In this document: in pieces, positions 1-7,325 of the stretch
Position numbering within the stretch: position 1 is the first letter of the stretch
Layout of the letters: each line of letters starts with the position of its first letter
NCBI GenBank assembly: GCA_903839965.1
Contig: CAIMEK010000051.1
Coordinates: 1-10,654, forward strand
Source of the DNA: an uncultured Acetobacteraceae bacterium
Lineage (GTDB): Bacteria; Pseudomonadota; Alphaproteobacteria; Acetobacterales; Acetobacteraceae
Direction: 5' to 3'
DNA length: 10,654 nt
Position numbers and translations under genes: made by a program
Notes under the pieces: generated by a model
What the model was told of the DNA's origin: nothing
Databases searched by the model: none
Seen by the model: only the letters and a program-made list of their open reading frames with translations

Positions 1-409
1 CCCAGTTCCATGGCGATGGCGGCGTCCGAAGCGGTGCCGACCCCGGCGTCCACCAGAAGCGGAACGTGCGCCTGTTCGATCATGATCGACAGCATGGCCG
101 GGTTCTGCACCCCGAGCCCGGAGCCGATCGGCGCGCCCAGCGGCATGATGGCGACGCAGCCCATTTCCTCCAGCCGGCGCGCCGCCACCAGGTCGTCGGC
201 GCAGTACACCATCACCTCGAAGCCGTCCTTCAGCAGCGCCTCGGTGGCCTCGAAGGTGGCGGGCATGTCCGGGTAGAGGGTGGGGGGCGGGCCCAGCACT
301 TCCAGCTTCACCAGGTTCCAGCCGCCGGCTTCGCGCGCCAGGCGCAACGTGCGCACGGCGTCGCGGGCGGTGTGGCAGCCCGCGGTATTGGGCAGGTAGG
401 TGTATTTCT
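1..409 (-). pseudogene. thiG: Thiazole synthase ThiG, fragment cut by an IS66 element
   Basis: ThiG forms the thiazole phosphate ring of thiamine from deoxyxylulose phosphate, dehydroglycine and ThiS thiocarboxylate in the cytoplasm. Read on the minus strand from base 409 the frame is open to the window edge and gives about 135 residues of ThiG core: YTYLPNTAGCHTARDAV, then WNLVKLEVLG (whose Lys corresponds to the Schiff-base lysine of the family), then PLGAPIGSGLG and LLVDAGVGTASDAAIAMELG (phosphate-binding TIM-barrel loops). By family length (about 255-265 aa) roughly 70 N-terminal residues are missing. The C-terminal end lies beyond base 1. The break coincides with the left inverted repeat of the IS66 element, and no N-terminal ThiG sequence was recognised on the element's other side. 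The start codon and first strands are therefore gone and the copy should be dead, unless a fusion start is used. Identity is secure; non-function is inferred. Confidence 0.9.
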
Positions 410-434
410 GTAACCGGAGCAAAACCCCGGGGCG
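410..434 (+). repeat. Left terminal inverted repeat of the IS66 element
   Basis: The repeat begins GTAACCGGAGC and ends CCCCGGGGCG. Compared with the reverse complement of 2081-2105 it agrees at the GTAAC tip, at the central GCA and AA, and along the inner CCCGGGGCG. Confidence 0.85.
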
Positions 435-466
435 GAGGGGCTGATTCTGGTTCCCCCGACGCGGGC

Positions 467-2071
467 ATGTCTGAATCTATGTGGGGATGTCTGCTCCCCC
501 CGACCTGGACACGGCTGTCCTCTGCCGATCTGAAGGCTCTGGTGCTGACGCTGTTGGCGCGGGTTGCGGAGTTGGATCGGACCGTGGCGGCGCAGCATGA
601 TGAGATCGCGCGGCTGAAGGGACTGAAGGGCCGCCCCGTGATCAAGCCGAGCGGCATGGAGAAGGGGACGGAGCTAAAGCTCGGCGGCAAGCGGGGCAAA
701 CGCCGCGGCCGTGGCAAGGTGACGCCCCGGGTCACGCTCGAGACCAAGGTGCTGCGTGCGGCGGCAGTGCCGCCTGGGTCGCAGTTCAAGGGCTACGAGC
801 CGTATCAGGTACAGGACCTGGTGCTGTCCGCCCGCGTGGTGCGCTACCGGCGCGAGCGCTGGCTGACACCGACGGGCGAGACGATCGTGGCGCCGCTGCC
901 CGGCGGCATAAGCGGTCATTTTGGGCCGGAACTACGGCGCTATGTGCTGATGCAGCACCACCAGGGCCAGGTGACCGTCGAACGTTTAGTCACGCAGTTG
1001 CAGGCGGTCGGCGTCAGCATTTCCAAACGGCAGGTCATGCGCCTGCTGATCGACGGGCAGGACGACTTCCTGGCGGAGAGCCGCGAGGTATTGCGTGCCG
1101 GGCTGGCGACGGCGAACTGGGTCACGGTCGACGATACCGGTGCGCGCCACCGCGGCGCCAACGCCGTCTGCACGCAGATCGGCAATGACAGCTTCGCCTG
1201 GTTCGGCACGACGGGCAGCAAGAGCCGGCTGAATTTCCTCGACCTGCTACGCGCTGGCCACACCGACTACCTGATCAACGACGCCGCGCTGGACTATATG
1301 CGTGAGCATGCGCTGGCCGGATCGGTGATCCAGCAACTGTCGACGCATCCGCAGCGGCGGTTTGCCGACCAGACCGCATGGACGCGGCATCTCGGGCAGC
1401 TTGGCATCGCCAACCTGCTGGCGACCCCCGACCCGGTGCGCATCGCCACCGAGGGCGCGCTGTGGGGCGCGGTGAGCGCGCACGGGTTCCTGTGCGAAGC
1501 CGTCGTTGTCAGTGATGACGCCGGACAGTTCGACATCGGCCAACATGCGCTGTGCTGGATCCATGCCGAGCGGCTGGTGCACAGGCTTGACACGTTCACC
1601 GATGCGCAGCGCGCCGCCCAGCAGCATGTTCGCTGCTTGATCTGGTGGTTTTATGCCGACTTGAAGGCTTACCGGCTCGATCCGACGCCGCGCCGACGCT
1701 GGGAATTGCGGGCGCGCTTCGAACGCATCTTCCTGCGCACCACCCGCTTTGCCACCCTCGATCGCCTGCTGCAGCGGCTGCACGCCAACAAGGCGGAGTT
1801 GCTGATGGTGCTCGACCACCCGGAGATCCCGCTCCACACCAACGGCTCGGAGAACGATATCCGTTGCCAGGTGACCAAGCGCCAGGTCAGCGGCGGCACC
1901 AGGACCGACATCGGACGTGACTGCCGCGACGCCTTCCTCGGCCTCGGCAAGACCTGCAAGAAGCTCTGCGTCTCCTTCTGGGACTATCTCGGCGACAGAC
2001 TCGCCGTCGCCGGCGCCCCGGCCGTCCCCCGTCTCGCCGACCTCATCCGCTGCCGCCGCCAGCCCGCCTGA
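467..2071 (+). CDS. IS66-family transposase (TnpC-like)
   Basis: The 534-aa transposase catalyses movement of the surrounding element. An N-terminal leucine-rich, coiled-coil-like segment (about residues 20-55) is followed by a very basic stretch (GGKRGKRRGRGK, 73-84). The DDE catalytic core follows: VTVDDTGARH (Asp222/223), VVVSDDAGQF (Asp350/351) and HTNGSENDIR (Glu462). The last is the typical IS66 C-terminal signature, followed by KRQVSGGTRTDIG. The zinc ribbon usually found in IS66 TnpC is not evident, since there is no CxxC pair between residues 85 and 130. The gene is intact from ATG to TGA. No strong ribosome-binding site precedes 467, and ATG at 482 is an alternative start. Family assignment is firm and activity is plausible but untested. 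Confidence 0.9.
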   Translation: MSESMWGCLLPPTWTRLSSADLKALVLTLLARVAELDRTVAAQHDEIARLKGLKGRPVIKPSGMEKGTELKLGGKRGKRRGRGKVTPRVTLETKVLRAAAVPPGSQFKGYEPYQVQDLVLSARVVRYRRERWLTPTGETIVAPLPGGISGHFGPELRRYVLMQHHQGQVTVERLVTQLQAVGVSISKRQVMRLLIDGQDDFLAESREVLRAGLATANWVTVDDTGARHRGANAVCTQIGNDSFAWFGTTGSKSRLNFLDLLRAGHTDYLINDAALDYMREHALAGSVIQQLSTHPQRRFADQTAWTRHLGQLGIANLLATPDPVRIATEGALWGAVSAHGFLCEAVVVSDDAGQFDIGQHALCWIHAERLVHRLDTFTDAQRAAQQHVRCLIWWFYADLKAYRLDPTPRRRWELRARFERIFLRTTRFATLDRLLQRLHANKAELLMVLDHPEIPLHTNGSENDIRCQVTKRQVSGGTRTDIGRDCRDAFLGLGKTCKKLCVSFWDYLGDRLAVAGAPAVPRLADLIRCRRQPA

Positions 2072-2080
2072 CCGGCCAGT

Positions 2081-2105
2081 CGCCCCGGGATTATGCCCAC
2101 GTTAC
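2081..2105 (-). repeat. Right terminal inverted repeat of the IS66 element
   Basis: Read on the minus strand it starts GTAACGTGGGCATAA and ends CCCGGGGCG, pairing with 410-434. It lies 10 bp after the transposase stop codon, as expected for the right end of the element. Confidence 0.85.
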
Positions 2106-2300
2106 TTATCGAGAAAGACCTAGAGCTGGCGGCCGGAAGAACAGCCGTCGCGCAGGTATTGCCAGCCCCGCTCACTGGCGCTCAGTTCACGGCCATGAGG
2201 CGGCAGGGGCATCAGTGTCAGATTGGCTGGCACAATCCGGCCATAGGCAACGTACCGGCCCGTACTGTGGCGAGCGCGCCGGTCTCGGTATCCTGGAATC
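2106..2300. other. Gap between IS66 element and regulator; possible gene fragment
   Basis: No complete gene is seen. On the minus strand an open frame from about 2254 down to a TAG at 2120-2122 reads YVAYGRIVPANLTLMPLP and ends GWQYLRDGCSSGRQL. This resembles the natural C-terminus of a protein, but I do not recognise the family. The frame lies directly downstream of the regulator's stop codon and is cut by nothing visible. It may be a remnant of a gene once downstream of the regulator, or chance coding in GC-rich DNA. Confidence 0.25.
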
Positions 2301-2993
2301 TCACCCCTTCAAGTCGGACGGCATGGCTGCAATCAACCGTGGGAGGGAGTCTGCCAGACAGACCGAAAGTATTTTTGCCTCTCTCTCGCCAACGCTCACG
2401 AATGCATGCCGCATAACGCTGTCAATATATGCGCTGTCGCCGACATCGAGGCGCGTCGGCTCATAGTATTCCGTGTGCAGCTCGATACAGCCTGACAGCA
2501 CATAAATGTACTCCTCGCCCTCGTGGCTTGCCCAGCTTTCTGGCGGCAGCACCTCACGGGTCTTGATGGTCATGAGTAGGGGCACCATCGCCTTTCGGGT
2601 CATCTCATTGCACGGGACAACGTAGTCGTAGCTATTGAAGCCGAAGCGCACGCCCTCTCCCGCCTTCGAGATGACCCTTCGGCCCATGGCAAAGCGAGGA
2701 CTTGACGGACTCAGAATATCGTCGATGCGCACCCCGAGGGCACGAGCAACTCGCGCAATAGTATCAAAGGACGCGCCGCTTCTTGCATTTTCGACTTTAG
2801 AGAGAGTTGCGATCGCAACACCGCTCTCGTCCGAAAGCCGCGCCAGGGTCCAGTTTTTACTCCGACGTACCTCGCCAAGCTTACGCCCGATCCCCGGTTG
2901 CCCCATTACAACGGGCATATCGGGCCTGGCAACGTCTTCCGGTGCTAACCGAGCCCGGCGCTCCACAGGCACTTTCGTGGCGGGTTTCACCAT
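2301..2993 (-). CDS. XRE-family regulator with C-terminal cupin domain
   Basis: This 230-aa cytoplasmic DNA-binding protein senses a small ligand and usually represses its own locus. A 35-residue leader is followed by a lambda-Cro-type helix-turn-helix (about 36-92: GRKLGEVRRSKNWTLARLSDESGVAIATLSKVE). A cupin_2 domain follows at about 140-215, with SHEGEEYIYVLSG (His157, Glu161) and a later His196 as potential metal ligands. The HTH-plus-cupin layout is that of PuuR-type regulators of amine and amino-acid catabolism. The gene is divergent from the M81-aminotransferase-binding-protein operon across an 85-bp gap that holds an 18-bp palindrome, so it very likely controls that operon and itself. 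A purine-rich AAGAGAG lies just upstream of the ATG. The effector cannot be told from sequence. Confidence 0.88.
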   Translation of the reverse strand: MVKPATKVPVERRARLAPEDVARPDMPVVMGQPGIGRKLGEVRRSKNWTLARLSDESGVAIATLSKVENARSGASFDTIARVARALGVRIDDILSPSSPRFAMGRRVISKAGEGVRFGFNSYDYVVPCNEMTRKAMVPLLMTIKTREVLPPESWASHEGEEYIYVLSGCIELHTEYYEPTRLDVGDSAYIDSVMRHAFVSVGEREAKILSVCLADSLPRLIAAMPSDLKG

Positions 2994-3006
2994 CTACGAC
3001 TCTCTT

Positions 3007-3024
3007 TTTTTCCGTACGGAAAAA
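3007..3024. promoter_or_regulatory. Perfect 18-bp palindrome, probable operator in the divergent gap
   Basis: TTTTTCCGTACGGAAAAA is a perfect dyad in the 85-bp region between the regulator start (2993) and the M81 gene start (3079). It begins 13 bp from the regulator's ATG, so it touches that gene's leader, and lies 55 bp upstream of the M81 ATG. The position suits a dimeric HTH protein repressing both directions. The short T run on one side and A run on the other could also let it act as a weak bidirectional terminator hairpin, but its place ahead of two starts favours an operator. Promoter boxes are not clear: TTGATC near 3028 is only a weak -35 candidate for the operon. Confidence 0.65.
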
Positions 3025-3078
3025 TGTTGATCTTTGAGACAACCGAGGAAACAATAGCCAAAGCTAGAGGGCCTTACC

Positions 3079-4578
3079 ATGAAGGTTGCGATCGCGAGCT
3101 TCGAGTTCGAAGGGAACACCCTCTCGTCCCAGCTACATCGACGGGAGGATTTTGCCCGCAAGCTGTTTGCTGAAGGTGACGCGATCCTTCCAGCCATCGA
3201 ACATCGCGATCTGGCGATCACCGGGGGCGCGGAAGTCCTACGTGGCGCTGGGCTTGAGGTCGTACCGATCCTGGTTGCACATGGCGGCTCAGGCGGACGG
3301 GTCGAAGACGCCTTTTACCGCGACATCCGCGACCGGATCCTCGCCGGAATCGAAGCGGCACGCCCCCTGGTCGGGGTCTTTCTCGCCCTGCACGGTGCGA
3401 TGATCTCTGAGGAAGAAAACGATCCCGAGGGCGAGATCTTGGTACGCGTGCGCGCCCTTGTCGGACCGTATGTCCCTATCGCCGCCAGCCTGGACCTTCA
3501 TGCCCACGTCACGCCGCAGATGGTCGCCGCTGCCGACGTGCTGGTCGGCTACGAAACGTATCCGCATGAGGACGCCCACGGTACCGGCCGAAGGGCCGCG
3601 GAGATCCTGGTCGGTGCGATCCAAGGACGGCTGCGGCCAGTGACGCGGCTGCGCCGGATCGACGCACTTGTGCCGGTGGCCGGCGGCGCAACCAGCGGAG
3701 ATACGCCGATGGCCGCGGTACGCCGGTCGGCACGCAAGGCGGAACGGGAGGGGCGCGTCCTCTCCGCCAGCTATTTCCCCGTCCAGCCCTGGATGGATAT
3801 TGCCGATATCGGCATCGCGGGCGTCGCGGTTGCAAACTGCGATCCAGCGGCCGCTGAGGCCGTTGCGGAGGAGATCGTGCGGGAGATCTGGGACCGGCGG
3901 CGGGAATTCGAAATTCCCTGCTTGTCGCCCGATGAGGCCGTGCGCAAGGCGTTGGCCAGCCCGTTCAGGCGCGTGCTGATCTCGGACGCTCCCGACTGCG
4001 TCGGCGGCGGCGCTCCGGGCGATGCCCCGGCAGTGCTGGCTGCCCTGTTGGGCCAAGCCACGGATGCTCCGTCCGCGGTATTGGTCGTGGATCCCGCCGC
4101 CGCCGCCGCCGCTCGGGCGGCCGGTGTCGGTGCCCGTCTCCGTACCAAGGTCGGCGCCGGCATCGACCCACGCTTCCATTCCCCTGTCGAAGTCGACGCG
4201 GTCGTCGAGAGTCTGCACCCGGGCACGTTTACCTATGCTGGTGGAATCAGCGCCGGGACGCCCGGCAACATGGGCGTCACAGCCGTCCTGCGTGCCGGTC
4301 AACTTCGGATCGTGGTTCCGACCTATGCGACCTACGAGTACGGCGATGAGCAGTATCGTGCCGCCGGGATCGATATCGGCAACTGTCGCATCGCAGTCCT
4401 CAAGAACCCGATGAACTTCAGGACGCTGCTCGATGACGAGACCACCTGGCTGATGGTGGACGGGCCGGGTCCCACGACACCAAGGCTGCAAAGCATCGAT
4501 TGGCGGATCAAGCGCCGCCCATTCTGGCCCTGCGATGACCTGCCGGAGCCCTCTTTCCTCGGAGATACCCCGCTGTGA
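3079..4578 (+). CDS. M81-family (MlrC-like) metallopeptidase
   Basis: This 499-aa protein belongs to the MlrC family, zinc hydrolases named for the enzyme that cleaves linearised microcystin. Many relatives act on unknown small peptides or amides. The N-terminal M81 half carries GVFLALHGAM (99-108), DPEGEILVRVR (115-125), SLDLHAHVT (137-145) and YETYPHEDAHGTGRRA (158-173). Asp139, His141 and His163 have the spacing described for the MlrC zinc ligands. The C-terminal MlrC domain carries SDAPDCVGGGAPGDAP (302-317), where relatives usually have DNPGGG, so DC-V is a local variation. There is no signal peptide, so it is probably cytoplasmic. AGAGGG at 3066-3071 is a good ribosome-binding site 7 bp before the ATG. 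It is first gene of the operon and overlaps the aminotransferase by 4 nt. Family is firm and substrate unknown. Confidence 0.9.
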   Translation: MKVAIASFEFEGNTLSSQLHRREDFARKLFAEGDAILPAIEHRDLAITGGAEVLRGAGLEVVPILVAHGGSGGRVEDAFYRDIRDRILAGIEAARPLVGVFLALHGAMISEEENDPEGEILVRVRALVGPYVPIAASLDLHAHVTPQMVAAADVLVGYETYPHEDAHGTGRRAAEILVGAIQGRLRPVTRLRRIDALVPVAGGATSGDTPMAAVRRSARKAEREGRVLSASYFPVQPWMDIADIGIAGVAVANCDPAAAEAVAEEIVREIWDRRREFEIPCLSPDEAVRKALASPFRRVLISDAPDCVGGGAPGDAPAVLAALLGQATDAPSAVLVVDPAAAAAARAAGVGARLRTKVGAGIDPRFHSPVEVDAVVESLHPGTFTYAGGISAGTPGNMGVTAVLRAGQLRIVVPTYATYEYGDEQYRAAGIDIGNCRIAVLKNPMNFRTLLDDETTWLMVDGPGPTTPRLQSIDWRIKRRPFWPCDDLPEPSFLGDTPL

Positions 4579-5540
4579 ACAACCCCATCCTGTCCTGGCC
4601 GGCACATTCCCGCACCGTGCCGCCGCCACCAGTGGATCCGAGCTTCGCCGCAGGCACGGCCTGGATCGACGACAAGATCGTACCGGCCGCGGAAGCCACG
4701 TTGCCGTTGCTGGACTGGGGGTTCCTTCGCTCGGATGCCTGCCAGGAAACCATTTCCGCCTGGGATGGAATGCTGTTCCGACTCGACGATCACCTTGACC
4801 GCTTCCAGCGGTCGGTGAGCCGGCTGCGGATGACATCGCCGCTCGATCGGGCCGGTATCAGGCACGCCGTGCACGCCCTGATTGCCAGCGCCGGCTTCTG
4901 CGACGCCTATGTTCAGATCATCATGACCCGTGGCCGGCCGCCGATCGGCAGCCGCGACATTCGCCTGTGCTGCAATCGCTTCCAGGCATTCTGCATCCCC
5001 TATGTCTGGATTGCCCCACCGGATGTGCAGGAACGGGGACTGCACCTGCATATCAGCCGACGCCTGCGCGTGCCGGCTGCCTCCGTCGATCCCATGATCA
5101 AGCACTACCACTGGCTCGACTTCGAGATGGGGTTGCTCGAGGCCCATGAGGCCGATGCGGAAACGGTGGTTCTCTCCGACGCCGCCGGCAACATCACGGA
5201 AGGGCCTGGCTTCAATCTGTTTATGCGCCAGGGCGAGCGGCTTTTGACGCCACGCTCGGGCATGCTTGACGGGATGACCCGGCGCACAGTGCTGGAGCTG
5301 TGCGCGGAGCTATCGATCCATGTCGAGGAGGCGGACATCGGCGCCGAGGTGCTGCTCGCCGCCGACGAAGTATTCCTCACGACCACCGCCGGCGGCATCC
5401 TGCCTGTCACGCGCGTGGACGACACGACCATCGGCAACGGCCCAGGCGGGATCACCGCCCGTCTGCACCAGGCCTACTGGTTCCGCCGCGCGGCGGGTTG
5501 GCACGGTGAACCGGTAAACTATTCCGTATTAACAACATAA
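4575..5540 (+). CDS. Class IV PLP-dependent aminotransferase (BCAT/D-amino-acid type)
   Basis: This 321-aa cytoplasmic enzyme is of fold type IV, the group of branched-chain aminotransferase (IlvE), D-alanine aminotransferase and 4-amino-4-deoxychorismate lyase. It starts with GTG at 4575, which overlaps the upstream TGA in a GTGA junction, so translation is probably coupled. Visible family marks are AWIDDKIVP and LLDWGFLRSDACQETI (29-60), YVQIIMTRG (112-120), DPMIKHYHWLDFEMG (Lys176, the expected PLP Schiff-base lysine), NITEGPGFNLF (206-216, Glu209 near the pyridine nitrogen), GMLDGMTRRTVLEL (229-242) and TTTAGGILPVTRVD (269-282). It has an N-terminal extension of about 25 residues. Together with the peptidase it would take amino groups from a released amino acid or amine. 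Whether the substrate is L- or D-configured cannot be read from the motifs. Confidence 0.88.
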   Translation: MNNPILSWPAHSRTVPPPPVDPSFAAGTAWIDDKIVPAAEATLPLLDWGFLRSDACQETISAWDGMLFRLDDHLDRFQRSVSRLRMTSPLDRAGIRHAVHALIASAGFCDAYVQIIMTRGRPPIGSRDIRLCCNRFQAFCIPYVWIAPPDVQERGLHLHISRRLRVPAASVDPMIKHYHWLDFEMGLLEAHEADAETVVLSDAAGNITEGPGFNLFMRQGERLLTPRSGMLDGMTRRTVLELCAELSIHVEEADIGAEVLLAADEVFLTTTAGGILPVTRVDDTTIGNGPGGITARLHQAYWFRRAAGWHGEPVNYSVLTT

Positions 5541-5563
5541 GCGACAACTCTGGAGCAGACACG

Positions 5564-7156
5564 ATGAAGCGGCGTACCTTCGTAGGAGCCGGTCTCGGTG
5601 CAGCCGGGGGAGCGATGCTGGCGCGCCCCGCGCTGGCGCAGCCGGCCTCCGCCAGAACCCTTCGGTTCGTGCCCGAGGTCAATCTCACTGTCCTCGATCC
5701 GATCGTCACCACTGCTGCTGTCTCGACAACTCACGGCTACTGCGTGTTCGACACACTGTACGGCGTTGACGAGCAGCTTGTGCCGAAGCCGCAGATGGCC
5801 GAGGGCGACAAGACTTCAGAGGACGGCCGGACCCACGAGATCACGCTCAGGGAAGGGCTGCGCTTCCACGACAACGAGCCGGTGCTTGCTCGCGACTGCG
5901 TCGCAAGCCTGCGGCGATGGGGGCAGCGCGACAGCTTCGGTCAGGCGCTATCGGGCTTCGTGGACAGCTGGGAAACCGCCGACGACCGGACAATCCGGAT
6001 CCGCCTGAAGCGGCCGTTCCCGCAGTTCGCGCGTGCTCTCGGCAAGCCGCATTCCTCGCCGGCGTTCATCATGCCGGAGCGGATCGCGAATACCAGCCCG
6101 ATGACACCGATCACGGAGATGATCGGCTCCGGCCCCTTCCGCTTCAAGGCAGACGAGTACATTTCAGGCAGCCGGGTGGTCTACACGCGATTCGAAGGCT
6201 ACAAGCCGCGGCAGGAGCCCGCCTCCTGGAGCACCGGCGGCAAGCAGGTGCATTTCGACCGGGTCGTATGGAGCATCATGCCCGATGCCGCGACCGCAGC
6301 GGCGGCTCTGCAATCCGGCGAAATCGACTGGTGGGAGACCGCACAGGGCGATCTCGTCCCCATGCTGCGGAAAGAGCCGAAGCTAACCGTCCGGCACCTC
6401 GATCCGCTCGGCATCATCCTCGGCATGCGGTTCAACCACATCAATCCACCCTTCAACAACATTTCGCTGCGTCAGGCGATCCTCTCGGCGGTGAACCAGG
6501 AGGACTATCTGCAGGCAGTGACCGGCGGCGACAGCAGCAGCTATCGCATCTGCCGGGCCATGTTCCCGTGCGGACTGCCGGGTGTCGGGGAATTAGGCGC
6601 AAGCGTGATGAAGCAGCCGCCCGATCTCAACCGGGCGCGGGCCGCCGTGGCTGCCTCCGGCTATCGTGGAGAAAAGATCGTGCTGCTGAACGCGACCGAT
6701 CATCCGATCATCGCGCCGCTCGGTGAGATCACCGCGGACCTGCTGCGCAAGCTGGAGATGAACGTCGACGTACAATCGATGGATTGGGGCACGGTGGTGC
6801 AGCGCCGTGTGTCGACCGAGCCCGTCGAGCGGCGCGGGTGGAGCATCTTCCACACGACATGGCCCGGCTCCTCGGTCACCAACCCGGCGGAGAACCTTTA
6901 TATCCGCGGTGCCGGAGCAAAGGGCTGGTTCGGCTGGCACGACAACCCCGAGCTTGAGGAACTCACCGCCAAATGGCTGACCGCCGGCACCCCGGCCGAA
7001 GCGCAGCTTCTGATGGATGAAATTCAACTGAGCGCACTGCGCACGGTGCCGGTCGTGCCGCTTGGGCAGATGCTGCCGAACACTGTCCATCGAAGCGAGC
7101 TCAGGGATATCCTGACCGCATCGGCGCCCTATTTCTGGAACGTCCGGCGGGTCTAG
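5564..7156 (+). CDS. ABC transporter substrate-binding protein, family 5 (DppA/OppA type), Tat-exported
   Basis: This 530-aa periplasmic binding protein of the peptide/nickel/opine class captures a ligand for an ABC importer. The start MKRRTFVGAGLGAAGGAMLA is a twin-arginine signal, followed by PALA (22-25), a likely signal-peptidase site after residue 25. The SBP_bac_5 fold follows: RFVPEVNLTVLDPIVTT (34-50), DGRTHEITLREGLRFHDNEPVLARD (about 87-111), SGPFRFKADEY and LDPLGIILGMRFNHINPPFNNISLRQAILSAVN. A Cys pair in CRAMFPCG may form a disulfide. GGAG at 5552-5555 is a good ribosome-binding site, and the gene starts 23 bp after the aminotransferase. No permease or ATPase genes follow in this window, so the protein must share a transporter encoded elsewhere, or those genes were lost. 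The natural ligand is unknown. Confidence 0.9.
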   Translation: MKRRTFVGAGLGAAGGAMLARPALAQPASARTLRFVPEVNLTVLDPIVTTAAVSTTHGYCVFDTLYGVDEQLVPKPQMAEGDKTSEDGRTHEITLREGLRFHDNEPVLARDCVASLRRWGQRDSFGQALSGFVDSWETADDRTIRIRLKRPFPQFARALGKPHSSPAFIMPERIANTSPMTPITEMIGSGPFRFKADEYISGSRVVYTRFEGYKPRQEPASWSTGGKQVHFDRVVWSIMPDAATAAAALQSGEIDWWETAQGDLVPMLRKEPKLTVRHLDPLGIILGMRFNHINPPFNNISLRQAILSAVNQEDYLQAVTGGDSSSYRICRAMFPCGLPGVGELGASVMKQPPDLNRARAAVAASGYRGEKIVLLNATDHPIIAPLGEITADLLRKLEMNVDVQSMDWGTVVQRRVSTEPVERRGWSIFHTTWPGSSVTNPAENLYIRGAGAKGWFGWHDNPELEELTAKWLTAGTPAEAQLLMDEIQLSALRTVPVVPLGQMLPNTVHRSELRDILTASAPYFWNVRRV

Positions 7157-7325
7157 GGTTGCTTTCGACGTTCGACCTGTTCAGGGTCGCCGGACGTTCT
7201 GAATCCGGGGCAACGCGAAAGGTCGAACGGCAATCAGGAAAGTTCGGCCGTCTCCGGTCGACGCATCCATGTGGAACACGCCTGCGAAGCAGCGTCCGGC
7301 TGCACGTGAGCAAGGAAGGTTGAGA
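7157..7325. other. Intergenic gap with two inverted repeats and a ribosome-binding site
   Basis: This 169-bp gap holds two perfect inverted repeats. CGTCCGGCG at 7141-7149 (in the end of the binding-protein gene) pairs with CGCCGGACG at 7188-7196. CGTTCGACCT at 7169-7178 pairs with AGGTCGAACG at 7220-7229. The two stems interleave, so they could form alternative structures. Neither is followed by a T run, so a Rho-independent terminator is not supported. AAGGAAGG at 7312-7319 is a strong ribosome-binding site for the following gene. Confidence 0.4.

Larger units (their letters stand above)
410..2105 (+). mobile_element. IS66-family insertion sequence (single-ORF type)
   Basis: This is a 1696-bp element bounded by imperfect 25-bp inverted repeats that start with GTAA, the usual IS66-family tip, and filled by one transposase gene. 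It has no tnpA or tnpB accessory genes, as in the ISBst12-like branch of IS66. IS66 elements normally make 8-bp target duplications. The 8 bp at 402-409 (gtatttct) and at 2106-2113 (ttatcgag) do not match. The element therefore probably sits at a rearrangement or deletion junction rather than a fresh simple insertion. Confidence 0.88.

Noticed and set aside
2093..2416. Plus-strand open frame of 107 codons overlapping the IS66 right end and the regulator's 3' end
   Set aside because: It starts inside the inverted repeat, has no ribosome-binding site or family resemblance, and runs antisense into the regulator.
3005..3024. Rho-independent terminator at the T-run/A-run palindrome
   Set aside because: It lies between two divergent gene starts, where no transcript should end. 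The stem core is only 8 bp of CCGTACGG without a proper loop.
3289..4836. Long open frame (515 codons) on the minus strand across the M81 and aminotransferase genes
   Set aside because: It is antisense to two genes with clear conserved motifs, shows no recognisable domain, and is explained by GC-rich third positions.
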